Below are positions 23,790 to 35,059 of a DNA stretch of 64,000 nucleotides, one piece after another. The first letter of the stretch is position 1; every line of letters starts with the position of its first letter. Both the position numbers and the translations under genes were made by a program. The notes below the pieces were generated by a model that worked only from the letters and a program-made list of their open reading frames with translations, had not been told where the DNA came from and did not search any database. Where the stretch lies: NCBI GenBank assembly GCA_019095985.1, contig CM032660.1, positions 57,522,045 through 57,586,044 of the forward strand. The letters are read 5' to 3'. The stretch is from Streblospio benedicti (Eukaryota; Annelida; Polychaeta; Spionida; Spionidae).

Positions 23790-24145
23790 TTGGTCACAAA
23801 TAACTAAAGTTCTTTTATTTCCAGTACTGCTAGTACCAGTACTAGTAGATCTACAGCTAACTGCAAAGAATACCTCCAGATAAGCCCCTGGACAGGCCGA
23901 TGAAGGCAGACAAACCGTCTTCCGGCTGGCTAGACCCTCCCTGAGATAACAACGCTGAGCCACACTTGGGCACGCCACCCAACATTACGGTGGAACTGGA
24001 AGAGGAGCTGTGCCACCCACCCGATCTGCCTGATCAGATGGATCCTGACCAATAATGTCCAACAGGACACGGTGGTCACGGCCTACGTGGTATTCCAAGA
24101 GGCGGTGACAGAGACGACCACCACTACAGAACAGCTGTAGGCGAC
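23790..24145 (+). pseudogene. Protein-like remnant of unknown element
   Basis: Short GC-richer frames look coding: TVELEEELCHPPDLPDQMD (about 23980-24040) and VVTAYVVFQEAVTE ending at a stop near 24140. They are in different frames and no family is recognised. The position just upstream of the LTR-like segment suggests the end of the same element, but that is inference. Confidence 0.3.
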
Positions 24146-24486
24146 CAAAGCACAGAAGTTGTGTTATGTGTAATGTGTTATTGTGGGTGTTATGAATGTC
24201 GACATTAAAGTGGGGATGAACTATGCGTCGTGTCTACTATAGTTTTATCATAGTACTCAGCAGCTATATTGTGTTCAGGTTGATTTTTATTTTTATGTAC
24301 TGATCGCAGTATTGTCGTGTTACCTGTTTTGTGTAACACTGTACTAATCGTAGATAAATGTTACCCAGATGTTTTAGTATATTGGTTTTTTTTATAACAC
24401 TGTTATCATTATCATTATCATTGGCAATTATTACTATTATATTGTTGTATCTGCTTGTTGTGTCCAATAAAAAATGCGTAGAGTTT

Positions 24487-24900
24487 CAAAGGGAGGAGTG
24501 TGTGGCTTATTTTGTATTGGGGGTTGCCGTTTCCAGGTGTCTAAGTCATCACTTTTTTCGCACCGGCTCACCGGGACCAGAACGGTCTCTGAACGTGAAA
24601 CAGTGCACGCAGGGGTTCAGGTTACTCTCTGTACAATGACATCATTAGGCCGGTTATGTTCAGGGAGTTGAATGAACTCTGTATGACTGTGGCGCGTTTG
24701 AGACCCTCTACCCCCGGTAGGTGACACCCTCAAGCAGTGACCTCCCATATAAAACATGAGCGCCATTTTTGAATGGTCCTTCTGCCAGTGACTGAACGAG
24801 ATATTAACAAACGTGAACTTCTGTGTTTATAATTGATTGACACTCCAAGGGAATCACACCAAATACCCGCTCCTAAAACACTCTACAATATACTACGTAT
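24487..24900 (+). mobile_element. Possible LTR with preceding polypurine tract (fossil)
   Basis: A purine run CAAAGGGAGGAG (24487-24498) is followed directly by TGTGTGGC, the arrangement expected at a polypurine tract/3' LTR junction. About 250 bp downstream, CATATAAAACATGAG resembles a promoter TATA element. No second LTR was seen, so this is at most a fragment or solo remnant of an LTR-type element. Confidence is low. Confidence 0.3.
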
Positions 24901-25555
24901 ATAGCCGTAAAATATGATGAGGCAATATGCCCATGTTAAGAAAGGACCTGAAATCCATTATCACACTAGCTGTTGTGTTTCATGCATCCTTGAGTCAACG
25001 TTGTAGTTGCGACACTGTGCTCTCAGAGCACTTTTGATCTAATTAATTTTTTATACATTGCTGTTCCCAATGTAACTGTTTACTCATTACTCATTTTTGC
25101 ATAAGTCATTTGCGCTAATTTTGCATAATATAAGATACATGAAAAGTGTCTACTTGAGCCAAGATGTTCATCAAATAAAGGTGTAAATATGTACTTCAAT
25201 GTACATTTAATGTATTTGGTAACGAATTATTTTCTAGGTTCACTTTTAACACCAATGAATAGCTACTATTAAAACATGTGTGTATTTAAAAACAAATATA
25301 ATCATTATAGAGTACCATTCAATAATAAATTTTATGCAACAAATATGCTAGATTGTCCAATGCCCTATTGACCAGCAGTCCTGCGATCAACACGCCAACA
25401 ACAGATCAATGAGAAAGGAAGGGAACATCCATCACAACCGATGGGAACATCCACCACAACCGATAAGTATTGATTGATTGATATTCTTCAGGAACTAATG
25501 TTCCTAGGATAGCACATGAAAGCGTACATATATATGTAATACTTATTTCCAATGT
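24901..25555. other. AT-rich stretch without recognisable genes
   Basis: Nothing protein-like seen. A short direct repeat around GGGAACATCCA(C/T)CACAACCGAT occurs at about 25422-25465. Confidence 0.5.
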
Positions 25556-25559
25556 GGTC

Positions 25560-25915
25560 CTGTTTGTTTGGCAGGTTAGGTAACCAACTGAGCCAAGGGT
25601 GTGTGGAGGGATCGCACTAGCTATTGTTTTCAAACTAGGTGAGTTCTTTTACGTGCAGAGGGATGACTGTCCTCTACACGGGACACGCCTTTTAATAACG
25701 AGGCTTCCAAACCTCGGGCTTGGTGTCGCCACTGTCTTGTATGATATACTTGACAGTAGTGACACACTGTGTGGAAATCGGCAGTACAGTGGCAGACGCA
25801 CGATGTAACTCTTTTGCCCCACCTGTCTGCCGAGGCCGGGCGAACTTTACGACCAGGCAAAATCTTGTTTGTTGGTCGTGCCCGCTAACCACTGCACTAA
25901 CGAGGACCACAATAA
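25560..25915 (-). mobile_element. SINE with tRNA-like head
   Basis: On the minus strand the element starts GTCCTCGTTAGTGCAGTGG and continues TTAGCGGGC, a clear A-box-like tRNA head (TGCAGTGGTTAG). The body is moderately GC-rich, unlike its flanks, and contains no long single frame. Its far end lies near GTTACCTAACCTGCC at about 25580. A SINE or tRNA-headed composite repeat is the most economical reading. Confidence 0.6.
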
Positions 25916-25976
25916 CGATTTAGCCTTAAGTAGTCGTCCTTCTACAACCTACCCCAGAAAACCAACATTAGACAAT

Positions 25977-27255
25977 GAACGTTAACTGCCAGAGTGTAGT
26001 CAATAAATCATCAGAACTACAAGCAGTTCTTGAATATGTAAAACAGGACATTGTTTGTGGCACTGAATCTTGGTTAACAAAAAGATCACCAATCAGAAGA
26101 GCTGTTTCAACCTGATTACACTGCCTATCGCCGAGACAGAGGATCTAGGAGGAGTATTCATCCTAATCCATCTCATTCCGGCTGAAGAACCTGAACTGCG
26201 TACAAAGCAGCGTTCACATCTAACACAAATCTATAGAGAACCAACACGAGGTAATGAACTGCTAGATCTTGTTTTTTATGTGTAATATAATAGTTTTTAT
26301 TGCATGCTATTTTATTTGATGCATGAGTTACTTTGTTGCACAATTTTCACTGTATATAATTTCACCTTTTATCCATTACTTTGTTTTCATAATACATAGT
26401 ACTTTATATTTTTAGACAGTAGAATAGGTTTTGGTATACTCATTATTCGTTTAGGCAGCAATAAAGAAACATATATAATTTTACAGGTGTGTTGTAGAAG
26501 TACCAAATACACTTGCGTCTATATATGTCCAACCCGTCATTAGTTAAAAACTCTGCTACAGTGCCAGGAATATCAGACCATGGTATAGTAGTGACGGATA
26601 TAGATGTCAAACCAAGTAGATATGTGAAAGAACCAAGAAAAGTGTTGTTCACCAGTAAAGCCAACTGGAACAGTCTTTTAGATAGCCTGTCAAATTTTAT
26701 CCATAAAATAAGTCAACTAAGAGGCTGAAGAACCAGTTGATGAACTGTGGGCAACTTTCTATTCATCTATTTATTATTTCTAGCATAGAATTCATTCCAT
26801 TGAAAAATGATAAAGCAAAATCTTGCCCGCAAACCTTGGATTGATAAAGAAATTAGGCAACTAATGAAGAAAAATGTAGACTATTCTTGAAAGCCAACAA
26901 GACTAATAATTGGCACAATTACAACTTCTTTCAGAAAATCTGCCATCATAAAATGAGAAGCGCCGGAATTAAACTACATCAACACCACCATCAACGAAGG
27001 ACTAGTAAGCAAGAACACAAAAGCGTTTCGAGCTACATTAAGAAGAAGAAACAAGACAACATTGAAGTAGCGGGACTCAAGAAAGGGACCAAACTTGTAA
27101 CAGACAGTAATGAGAAGTATGAACTATTGATAGAACAGTTCAGATCAGTCTTCACAAGGGACGACGGGAGGATTCCTAGTCTACCGAATATAAACTGCCC
27201 TCAAATTAGTAAATAAGTGATTGACTCCTTAGGAGTGAAAAAGTTACCTGTGAAT
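25977..27255 (+). mobile_element. LINE 5' part: endonuclease and linker
   Basis: Plus-strand endonuclease remnants: NVNCQSVVNKSSELQAV and DIVCGTESWL (25978-26075) form the N-terminal endonuclease motif, and HLTQIYREPTRGNELLDLVF (26217-26275) is the central conserved phrase. After a 230-bp foreign AT-rich insert (about 26283-26512) the endonuclease C-terminus resumes with VPGISDHGIVVTDID (26545-26600). The linker to the reverse transcriptase follows (26887-27250; RSVFTRDDGRIPSLPNI, IDSLGVKKLP). The order matches CR1/RTE-like LINE ORF2. Frameshifts and the insert make it nonfunctional. The RT at 28326-29075 may be the displaced continuation. Confidence 0.8.
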
Positions 27256-27658
27256 GTAAATGTGTGTACGTTTTTTGTGAAACCTTGTAGATATAGAAGT
27301 GTGAATATTTTTCCATCTGCAGCAGAAATAGTTTGGAAAACTAGGATACATATTAGTTACACAACTGGTCTATATTGGAATATACTTAGGGGTATCCGTT
27401 GTTAAAAACCATTAGATTTTAAACTAAAGACTATTATAAGGACAATTTTCAGAAGTAGACCCAAATTCACCTACTACTCCAGTGGCCAAGGGCTGTTTGC
27501 AACCATAAAAGGGCCACAAAATTACTCACTTGATTTTTGTAGAGGACCACATAGGACCCAATTTTAGCGAGGGTAGACATTTCCAAACCCGGCAGTAAGG
27601 GAGATATTTGCGCTTTTGTTAGAACTCCACCATTGTGAAATCACTCAAAAACTAGGGG

Positions 27659-28325
27659 ATGGGGAAATGAAAACTGATGTGGAATCATGAAAAAACAACA
27701 TATGTCATCACATGAGCACTCACATTGAAGCTTAGAATATCACCTATAACATAAAATCACGTTCAATGTTGATGGATGAAGGTCAAGGTCATTCAAGGTC
27801 AAACTATGATGTATTTTGATGTATGCCTAAAATTCAGACCTTCATAAAGTCAAAGGACTATAAAAATGGTGTCAATTTTAAGATTATTTAAGTATTAGTA
27901 CACATACAAACTATACAACATTAGGCAGTTTTGGGGAAAATATGAATGCTCTAGCTGTAAAGGTAAGCCAATGAGGTCCATTCCAAAACAGGTGAAATGT
28001 GGAAAATTAGTATATCTAAAGACAAACAGGGGGCGAAATGTAAACTGATGTAGAATCATGAAGAAACAACATATGTCATCATATGAGCACTCAAATTGAA
28101 GTTTAGAATATCACCTATAACATGAAATCAAGTTCAATGTTGATGGATGAAGGCCAAGGTCATTCAAGGTCAAACTATGATGTATTTTGACATATGCCTA
28201 AAATTCAGACCTTCGTAAAGTTGAAGGACAATAAAAATAGTTACAATATTAGGATTATTTAAGTGATGATACATGTACAAACTAGACAACATTGGGTGGT
28301 TTATGTGAAAATATGAATGCTTACT
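27659..28325. repeat. Tandem duplication, 371-bp unit, two copies
   Basis: GGTCATTCAAGGTCAAACTA occurs at about 27787 and again 371 bp later, and the surrounding 300+ bp align throughout at roughly 90 percent. Each unit contains TCAAGGTCA-type hexamers, like the 157-bp repeat at the start of the window. It lies between the endonuclease and RT pieces of LINE sequence, so it is a candidate insertion into the LINE. The duplicate copies end in ATATGAATGCT. Confidence 0.85.
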
Positions 28326-29075
28326 ATTCAAAATGGAACGCCTAGGAATTGAACCGAAGACCACAGCCTGGGTGAAGCCGTTTCTGTCAAACAGAACACA
28401 GAAGTTAGTCATCGATGGAGAGACTTCCGACTCTGCCAGTCACGAGTGGCGTCCCCAGGGGTCCGTCTTAGGGCCCATACTCTTCCTGGCTTGCATCAAT
28501 GACCACCCTCAGTACACAGACAAGTGCGGCTGTTTGCAGATGACACAATCCTCTATATCACTGTGTCATTGACAGATAAATGTCAAGATGACTTGAAGAG
28601 TCTTGAGGTGTGGGAAAAAGTGGCTGATGGAGTTTCACCCTGCCAAGTGCAATGTACTCCATATCACAAGGAAGAAGAACTGAGTCTCTTTCCCCTATAA
28701 GTTGCACGGTCAAGTCTTGGAGGAAGTGAAATCTGCGAAGTACCTTGGTGTGACAATCACGGACGACAAGTCATGGAATAGGCACATACAACAGGTGACC
28801 TCAAAGGCCAATCGTAAATTAGGCTTTCTGAAAAGAAACATCAAGGTGAAGAGCAAAGCCATGAAACAAGGCGATTGTAAGGCCAACCATGGAGTATTGC
28901 ACAACAGTGTGTGACCCGTACACCAAGAAGCAGGCAACAATGCCTGAGATGGTACAGCGCTTCCACAGCATGTCATCTGTTAGTGATATGCTGGAGGAAC
29001 TCCATTGGAGACCATTAGCCCATCGCAGAGTACATAGCAGACTTTGCTAGTACAAAATAGTGCATGGCCAAGTGA
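28326..29075 (+). mobile_element. LINE reverse transcriptase, CR1/L2-like
   Basis: Contains WVKPFLSNRTQKLVIDGE, the PQGSVLGPILFL motif (28455-28490), CGCLQMTQSSISL where a FADDT-type catalytic motif is expected, then LHGQVLEEVKSAKYLGVTI (28702-28760) and SKANRKLGFLKRNIKVKSK. C-terminal phrases follow in shifted frames (VCDPYTKKQA, MLEELHWRPLAHRRVHS). It ends abruptly at 29075 against MULE sequence. The catalytic aspartate segment is degraded and there are frameshifts. Confidence 0.85.
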
Positions 29076-29079
29076 CCCA

Positions 29080-30030
29080 AAATGGGGACTTATTCACAAT
29101 TGGAAAAGGGGGCTCACACATGTATTAAAATAAAGGCAGCAGCGTCCAGTGCGACAGCACAGCAACCGTTTGCATCGGCTAAGTCTATAGTGAACCAGGT
29201 GGTGAGAGACCATCCAAGTCCAGACAATGTCTGCCCACTTCCACCTACAGAGTATTTAGCTCACAATTTAAATAGAAAATGACAGTTTGGAAAACCCAAA
29301 CACCCGCGGAATTTAGATTTTGATCTCAATCATAACTTTATCCCAGAGAATTTTTTTTATCTGATATGGAAGTAAATGGTAGATGCCATCTACTGTTTGC
29401 ATCACAACACCAACTAAAACTGCTGGTTAAAGTTAAAAATTGGTTTGTAGATGGCACTTTTTTGTTGCACAAAAACCATTTCTACAAATGTGGAGAGTAT
29501 TCACGCATTTGTGCGATCAGGTGACCATATTAAGCAGATACCACTGTTGTTTGTTATGATGTCTGGTAAAGAGAACTGCAGACTACAGAGCAATTTCTAA
29601 AGAAATTAAGAGTCTGGCACGCAACATTAATGTGAAATCAATAACAGGAGACTTTGAAAAATGCTGTGTAGAAGGGTGCAGCAAAAAGAGTTTCAAAATA
29701 TTGAGCACCATGGATGCCTATTTCATTGGAATCAGGCAATATTCAGGAAAGTCCAAGAACTTGGCCTCAAAAGGCATTTTTTGTAGAAAATATGCCATGA
29801 ATAGATTTATTAGGAAAATAATGGCATTGCCCTTTTACCAGCTGAGTGGATACCCATTATTTTCCAGAAATTAAAAGTGATGATTTAACACCACCACTTG
29901 TAAAATTATTAGAGCACGTTAACGCCCAGTGGATAAGTGGATCAAGCTTTCCTCCGTCCATGTGGACAGTCTACAAAAAGAGCTCTATGACGCTCATGGT
30001 ACAGAGAACGCACTGAGCCGCACGGTATCT
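29080..30030 (+). mobile_element. MULE-type transposase fragment (FLYWCH/MULE family)
   Basis: The upstream 200 bp encode a linker typical of FLYWCH-MULE proteins (SIVNQVVRDHPSPDNVCPLP and EYLAHNLNR). The transposase core continues with SIHAFVRSGDHIKQIPLLFV (29500-29560), FHWNQAIFRKVQELGLKR (29722-29780), ALPFYQLSG/LLPAEWIPIIFQKL (29820-29870) and FPPSMWTVYKK (about 29950). The GC..H..QA.xRK block is the conserved third part of the MULE core. The frame is interrupted repeatedly. No TIRs or target duplication were found. Confidence 0.75.
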
Positions 30031-31314
30031 ATACCAACAACGTGCAGGTAAATCATCTGTGACTATACCCACGATTACCGCAAGGTCTCCGTCAACCTCC
30101 TTACGGTCAGACCATGATGTAGGGTGGTCGTAGAGAACTTGCGCCACCGCACTGCCTGAAAAAACCTATGTTTGCCGCAATGCACATGCACGCATTGTTA
30201 CAATCTCCTTGAGTTCTTGGTCGAGACTGGCTGTAGACCCAAGTTGTGGTGGAATGTGCCCTATGCATTATAGCACCTACTCTTATGTGCACGTGCAATT
30301 GGATTCTTTCAAAAAGTCTTATAAAAGGCTACATGAAACTGCTCAGATGATCACCACTACTGCATACACAATCACCAAACATAAACGTGCATGCAAATAA
30401 AAAATCTAAACACTTTGCTGTTCTAATTATGGGACCTAGTCTCCAATTTAGGCTTGTTCAAAATGTCTCGGACTGTCTCTCACAGAGACTGAAAGAAATG
30501 CAATTTTCTTTCAAGTGTTCACTATTATGTAAACCAATCAGAAAAATAAACATTACAATATAGATCTGGCACTATACATTAGCTGAGCATTCCACAAATA
30601 TCTATATTGATATTCAGTACCAATTCTCAGTTATGATAGAAAATTTACTCCATGAACTTGCTGTCAGCACATTAAATTTTATTGCATACACTAAACATCA
30701 TGAAATACAATACATTTATATGAAGTTATCTTTTCCTCAGGGATCGGGTATGAGCACTATTCATGATTACCACAAACTATAAAAAAAGAGCATAACTTGT
30801 GATTTCCACAGACCATAAAGAACGTCTTAGCTATGTATTAACAAAAGGAATACAATATAGCTAAAGGATGGTATTTGCTTGAATGTCTCTCCAATAAGAT
30901 TTAATCACTCGAACCAAAGTAAAAGACCATGTAGACAAACTATTCCATGACAACTATGTATTGTATTTACAGGCAAGGCGGTCCTGCTGACCAGGCAAAA
31001 GCCCTTGCGCTTTATCAAAGGCCTGGCAGCAGTCATCATCTAAGTGAATACTGATACCAGGATGTGGGGTGGTCATCCATTTTATGGGGCTTGAAGAAAA
31101 GGTTCATTACCCTCCTACTTTTAGATAATTAATTTTCCCGACACCCCCCATCACCATTTTAAAATGTTGAGTGACCCCCACACCACACACACTGCTAAAG
31201 CAAGTCTTCCATATATTTATTGCATTTCTGGACAATTGCTGAAAGAATATATTTCCTTGTAGACGCTAGTCATATAGCACGTAGGGCTGGTAACCTCTTC
31301 GATTAGAATAGGCC
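30031..31314. other. Stretch without recognisable genes
   Basis: AT-rich with short open frames only. The first 350 bp may still be decayed MULE sequence, but no conserved phrase could be identified. Confidence 0.45.
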
Positions 31315-31331
31315 CTTCTTAACATCATTAG

Positions 31332-31403
31332 CTTCACAGTAATTCACTGTAAAATGGGGTTTTATGCAACACCTGTATTTATTCATGCATGTAACTCTTT
31401 CAG
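31332..31403. repeat. 72-bp block, left copy of a direct repeat
   Basis: Identical over 72 bp to 32141-32212 (CTTCACAGTAATTCACTG ... TAACTCTTTCAG). The same block, slightly diverged, recurs at 54073-54142 and 56560-56640. In three contexts it ends in the splice-acceptor-like CTCTTTCAG immediately before an exon-like block. It contains a near-palindrome TTCACAGTAATTCACTGTAA. Confidence 0.9.
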
Positions 31404-32136
31404 GAAATAGCCTAGAAAGCGTGATGGACGGATCAAAGAAAAAAAGATCTGTTTAATGATCTCAGATATCTTTTGAAATTTGGTGGTTAAAGGAATTTCT
31501 GAGGCCGATGTAAATGTAACCGCGCAGGAGGAACCGGTCATGTTTAATTATGACGATCATTTTTTGTTTACTAAAGAGACAGGGATCACCAATCGCTGCA
31601 ACGGAAGAGCAACAAGTGGCAGCAGCAGCAGCTGGCAGCAGTAGCGGTAGGCAGCTTTCCCAGCAGCAGCAGCAGCATTAACAACAACAGCAGCAGCACA
31701 AATTTGAAGTAAACAGAGGCAGATTACTAATCTTCATCCTGCAAATAATTTGTCAAGCGTGCACTGCAGTATAGATTAGCATGGACAGTATGCATGGAGC
31801 TTTTTAAAGACGTTTTTAGTATTTTTTGTTGAGTTTCTAAGGTTTTAAGATTATTATCATTATTATTTGTATTTCTATTATCATGCCAGCATTTTATCCA
31901 TTAGCATTTTAGTAGTTTTAAGAATCATTTTATTTCTTCATGTCAATAAACTTACTAACAATGTTACATACATTTTATATATGTATAGATTTCAATAGCT
32001 TCCACAATAACTTGATAATCGTAATTCAATGATCATTGTTCTATTTTGTCAATGTTACTAAAGTTTTCCAATCCTGTACTTTATAAAATATTGTAACCTT
32101 GTAAAAAATAAAAAAAAAAAAAAAAAAAAAAAAAAA
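31404..32136 (+). mobile_element. Polyadenylated retrocopy inserted between two 72-bp repeats
   Basis: About 730 bp ending in a long A tract (32107-32136). The first part has protein-like frames (NVTAQEEPVMFNYDDHFLF, about 31511-31570) and CAG/CAA-rich glutamine/alanine/serine repeats (31615-31700). The second part (31733-31990) matches the 3' UTR of the CXC-type element at 23.4-23.7 kb, with AATAAA near 31945. The A tract and 3' UTR point to insertion of a reverse-transcribed mRNA. It is flanked by identical 72-bp repeats, unusually long for a target duplication. The coding part is not intact. Confidence 0.65.
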
Positions 32137-33050
32137 TTAACTTCACAGTAATTCACTGTAAAATGGGGTTTTATGCAACACCTGTATTTATTCATGCATG
32201 TAACTCTTTCAGAACTTTGAACTAAAGAAGGCGGAAGAGATCAATCGAATTAGAGAGGTAAAAGGTAAGAATCTGTTAATCATGATCTCTCAAAATTAAT
32301 TTGACTCAAGATATGTGCGGGTATAAAGGAGTACATGTTGTGGATGTAAATGTATGTGCGAGAGATCCTCATAATATAGGGGGAAAAAGCACTTTTTGTT
32401 TCCATTTTCAGTTTGGAAATTCATAGCCATTGACAATATGAAGATTGCGATTGCAAGTGGGGCATCGAACGAGGAGCTGGGATGGGTAAGAGAATTACTT
32501 TTCCCATTCGAATGTTTCGAATGCTACTACTATCTGGCACACGATGAAAAACATTTGAAGGCACATCTTTGCAAATTGACAATGGCTTCAATAATGCTAC
32601 ATCAATTTGATTTTGAAGTGTATTGCACCCCCATTTGACCCACATCATATGAGAGTCTGCTCATGGGAAATGGCATCTTGCCGCAGCAAGGCATCATCTA
32701 TCAAATATTATAGATAGATGTAATTGCTGAAGATGGGGAAATGGCATTTTTGTTCAGGTCCTTGATTGATTGAGCTTTTATTCAGTCTTAGAATGTTATG
32801 TTTAGTTTTCTGCATGGAGCGATTAGAACTTTGTCCATATAGATTATTTCCAAATGATATGTTGCATTATTAACTTCTATCATTCATTATATTTTCCACA
32901 TACATTCATTGGAGAATACTAGAATCCTCTATTTCAATGATTTATTTTGTAATGCAGAAATATCTTGTCATCTTACGGTGTTCTTTTTAGTATAGGGTAT
33001 CCCAGTCACGAAGCCACGCGGTCCCAGGCGCAGTGAGGAGGGGTAGCCAC
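32137..33050 (+). mobile_element. Exon-bearing repeat family, copy I
   Basis: A repeat with exon-like blocks in conserved order. Block A (32141-32212) ends in an acceptor; exon 1 (32213-32264) encodes NFELKKAEEINRIREVK with donor G|GTAAGA. Exon 2 (32412-32485) follows a CATTTTCAG acceptor, encodes WKFIAIDNMKIAIASGASNE and ELGW, and has donor GATGG|GTAAGA. The two join in frame across the intron. A noncoding block C (32614-33000) is about 95 percent identical to 57050-57446. A GC-rich segment (33003-33060) may be a third exon. The same arrangement recurs at 54.06-58.03 kb. I do not recognise the protein; it may be a spliced DNA transposon gene or a duplicated host gene family. Confidence 0.55.
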
Positions 33051-33059
33051 CGGCTAACC

Positions 33060-33600
33060 CCGTCAGAACAAGTAAGAAGGACTGTAAATTAGGTAAGAGC
33101 AGGTATTGATAAATTGTAGAGTGAACATTTTAAATACGCAGATATATCTATTAGTGTTCTACTTTGTATGTGTCTTAATTGTTAATCCATAGATATGTAC
33201 CATCTTTACTAAAGCAGACCTTTATTGTTCCAATTATTAAGGATAAAAATGGTCTCCACAGATAAGGATAATTACAGACCCATAACTATTACCACCGTTG
33301 TATCGAAGATTGTTGAAATTATTCTAATAACAAGGTTAAAGGATGATCTTATAACCAGCTGTAACCAATTTGGTTTCAAAGATAAATTAGGTACAAACTT
33401 GTGTATTTTCACTTTGAATTAAATTATAGATTGATAGAAATAAAAGAACAGTGGTGTATATGTATGCCTCCTGGATGCCTATTTGCTTAACTTGCTAGAA
33501 GAGGTGTGAGGTGTGAACCTCGTGTCGTTAAGATTTTTAATGTTCTGGTATAGGAATCACTAACATTAAAAATCTTAAGAACATGAGGTTAACAAGAAGT
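33060..33600 (+). mobile_element. LINE fragment: RT fingers region plus embedded palindrome
   Basis: 33225-33422 encodes STDKDNYRPITITTVVSKIV and CNQFGFKDKLGTNLCIFTLN, conserved in the RT fingers domain of invertebrate LINEs. The upstream 150 bp and downstream 180 bp match minus-strand copies at 53.8-54.06 kb and 56.0-56.4 kb. At 33518-33592 a palindrome (GTTAAGATTTTTAATGTT ... AACATTAAAAATCTTAA) is present, as in the copy at 56039-56113. The fragment lacks the catalytic motif and has no intact long frame. Confidence 0.75.
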
Positions 33601-34380
33601 GTACTGAGTCCCTAATCCTACAGTGGGCTTAAGAAGGACCAGCAACAAGGTGTGTGTAACATGGGGATCTAAATACCTACTCCAGTGCAACCTTACAAAG
33701 GGGAACTTATACTCTGCGAGATTGCTGCAATCTCGCGCACTGGAAACCTAACCATCTTAATAACTGGTTTAGTTACAAAAATAGAATAGGAGAAGAGATT
33801 GAAAAGGAGGCTGTTGCCTTGAAACGAGGTTTCAAATAGAGAATAAATTTTCTTTTTAAACTTAAAGGTTATGCTCAGTGGTCAAACAAGTATGCTTGTA
33901 AAGAAGCATTATGATGTGTTCTGTGCATTCTGAAAGTCTTTCATTTAAACACCATAACAAAGTATGTAAAACAATTTAAATACCACGCAATAAGAGGCCC
34001 GTATATACTCAACAAAACACGTGAACGCGAGAAATGTCAACCGAATGATTTTCGTCAAACGTAACTTGTACGGTGCACGTAAGAAGCGTACTATCTCTCC
34101 CATGTTAAATCAGACGTCTGTCGTTAGAAATGCACGGCACATTTGGCGAAAATCATTCGATTATGCAATATCATGTGAGTTTGTGTTTTATTTGACGAGA
34201 CGGCATGGTATTTTTAAAGGTGAAAATAGTATTAAACGCGGAGAATATGAATATTATTTTCATCACACTTGCAATGCATAAGGCATCGTCTATTGATACT
34301 GAATTTTACAAAACAAATATGATTTTGGCTGAGCAATATCTTTAAGGATTTTTTTGTTTATTGCATGGATAAGAAAGACT
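33601..34380. other. Unclassified stretch with one short inverted repeat
   Basis: No clear coding exon. At 34042-34160 an inverted repeat (CGAATGATTTTCG ... CGAAAATCATTCG, extended imperfectly to about 22 bp) encloses about 75 bp, possibly a very small MITE. No target duplication could be confirmed. Confidence 0.45.
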
Positions 34381-34384
34381 ATAC

Positions 34385-34640
34385 ATATTAACATATCCTA
34401 ACGGTTATATCCAAGCTTTTTGAAAGAACTGTACACTAATCTTTGTAAACATAATTTGATATATGAATTTCAGTCTGGTTTAGGCCTATGTTCTCTACTG
34501 ACACTGCANNNNNNNNNNNNNNNNNNNNNNNNNNNNNNNNNNNNNNNNNNNNNNNNNNNNNNNNNNNNNNNNNNNNNNNNNNNNNNNNNNNNNNNNNNNN
34601 NNNNNNNNTTGTTAAATCTGTCTTATTTTTTCTCCTGAAC
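34385..34640 (+). mobile_element. LINE reverse transcriptase fragment cut by an assembly gap
   Basis: Before the gap, frames encode ISKLFERTVH, NLIYEFQSG and FSTDTA, the fingers-to-palm part of a LINE RT (compare the usual LSKLLERxVH...QSGFRxxxSTDTxL). The 100-N gap at 34509 hides the rest. A different LINE lineage from the 33.2 kb copy. Confidence 0.65.
34509..34608. other. Assembly gap, 100 N
   Basis: Exactly 100 N characters, interrupting LINE sequence. True size unknown. Confidence 0.99.
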
Positions 34641-34789
34641 AGGTCTTAAAAAGCCTTAATTTTGGTCTAAAAATAACTGCAGACGTCCTGTAATTCCCTC
34701 AATAATATACGTTAGGTGATATTAATCTGAATAATGCCAAATTTGACCATCGAAGTATTTCACTCGCATAAACCTCTGTTGCCATCCTC

Positions 34790-35058
34790 TTACAGGTCTC
34801 CATGTCAAGCCAGTTATGACGGGCCTATATTTGAAAGCCCACTTCCACTTCCCACCACCCAACAGATTCAGCAGCTGTGGCAAGAGGTGCAGCAGGAGCG
34901 ACAGCAGCAGCAGCAGCAGCAGCAATCTCAAGATCATGAGGATGAGATTCTAGCTAATGCGGCTACCGACAGACTAGTTCAGGTGGATGTAATGACCTAC
35001 GAGATACCTATGCTGTATAACAAATCAATCATCAGCCCCTTTATTGCTTACTTCGTTT
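34790..35058 (+). CDS. Polyglutamine exon-like frame, unrecognised
   Basis: A possible acceptor (TCTTACAG at about 34796) precedes an open frame with SPLPLPTTQQIQQLWQEVQQ, a short polyglutamine run encoded by CAG repeats (34902-34925), and DHEDEILANAATDRLVQVDV before running into AT-rich sequence. The non-repeat parts look protein-like. It sits just upstream of a small hAT relic and could be its 5' exon or an unrelated host exon. No donor was defined. Confidence 0.35.
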
Positions 35059-35059
35059 A

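Noticed and set aside
24264-24467. A small coding gene in the ATTATC-rich segment
   Set aside because: The peptide is low-complexity from ATCATTATC repeats and has no protein-like character.
34420-34638. A complete coding frame across the second N run
   Set aside because: The gap hides the sequence. Only the LINE RT phrases before the gap are supportable.
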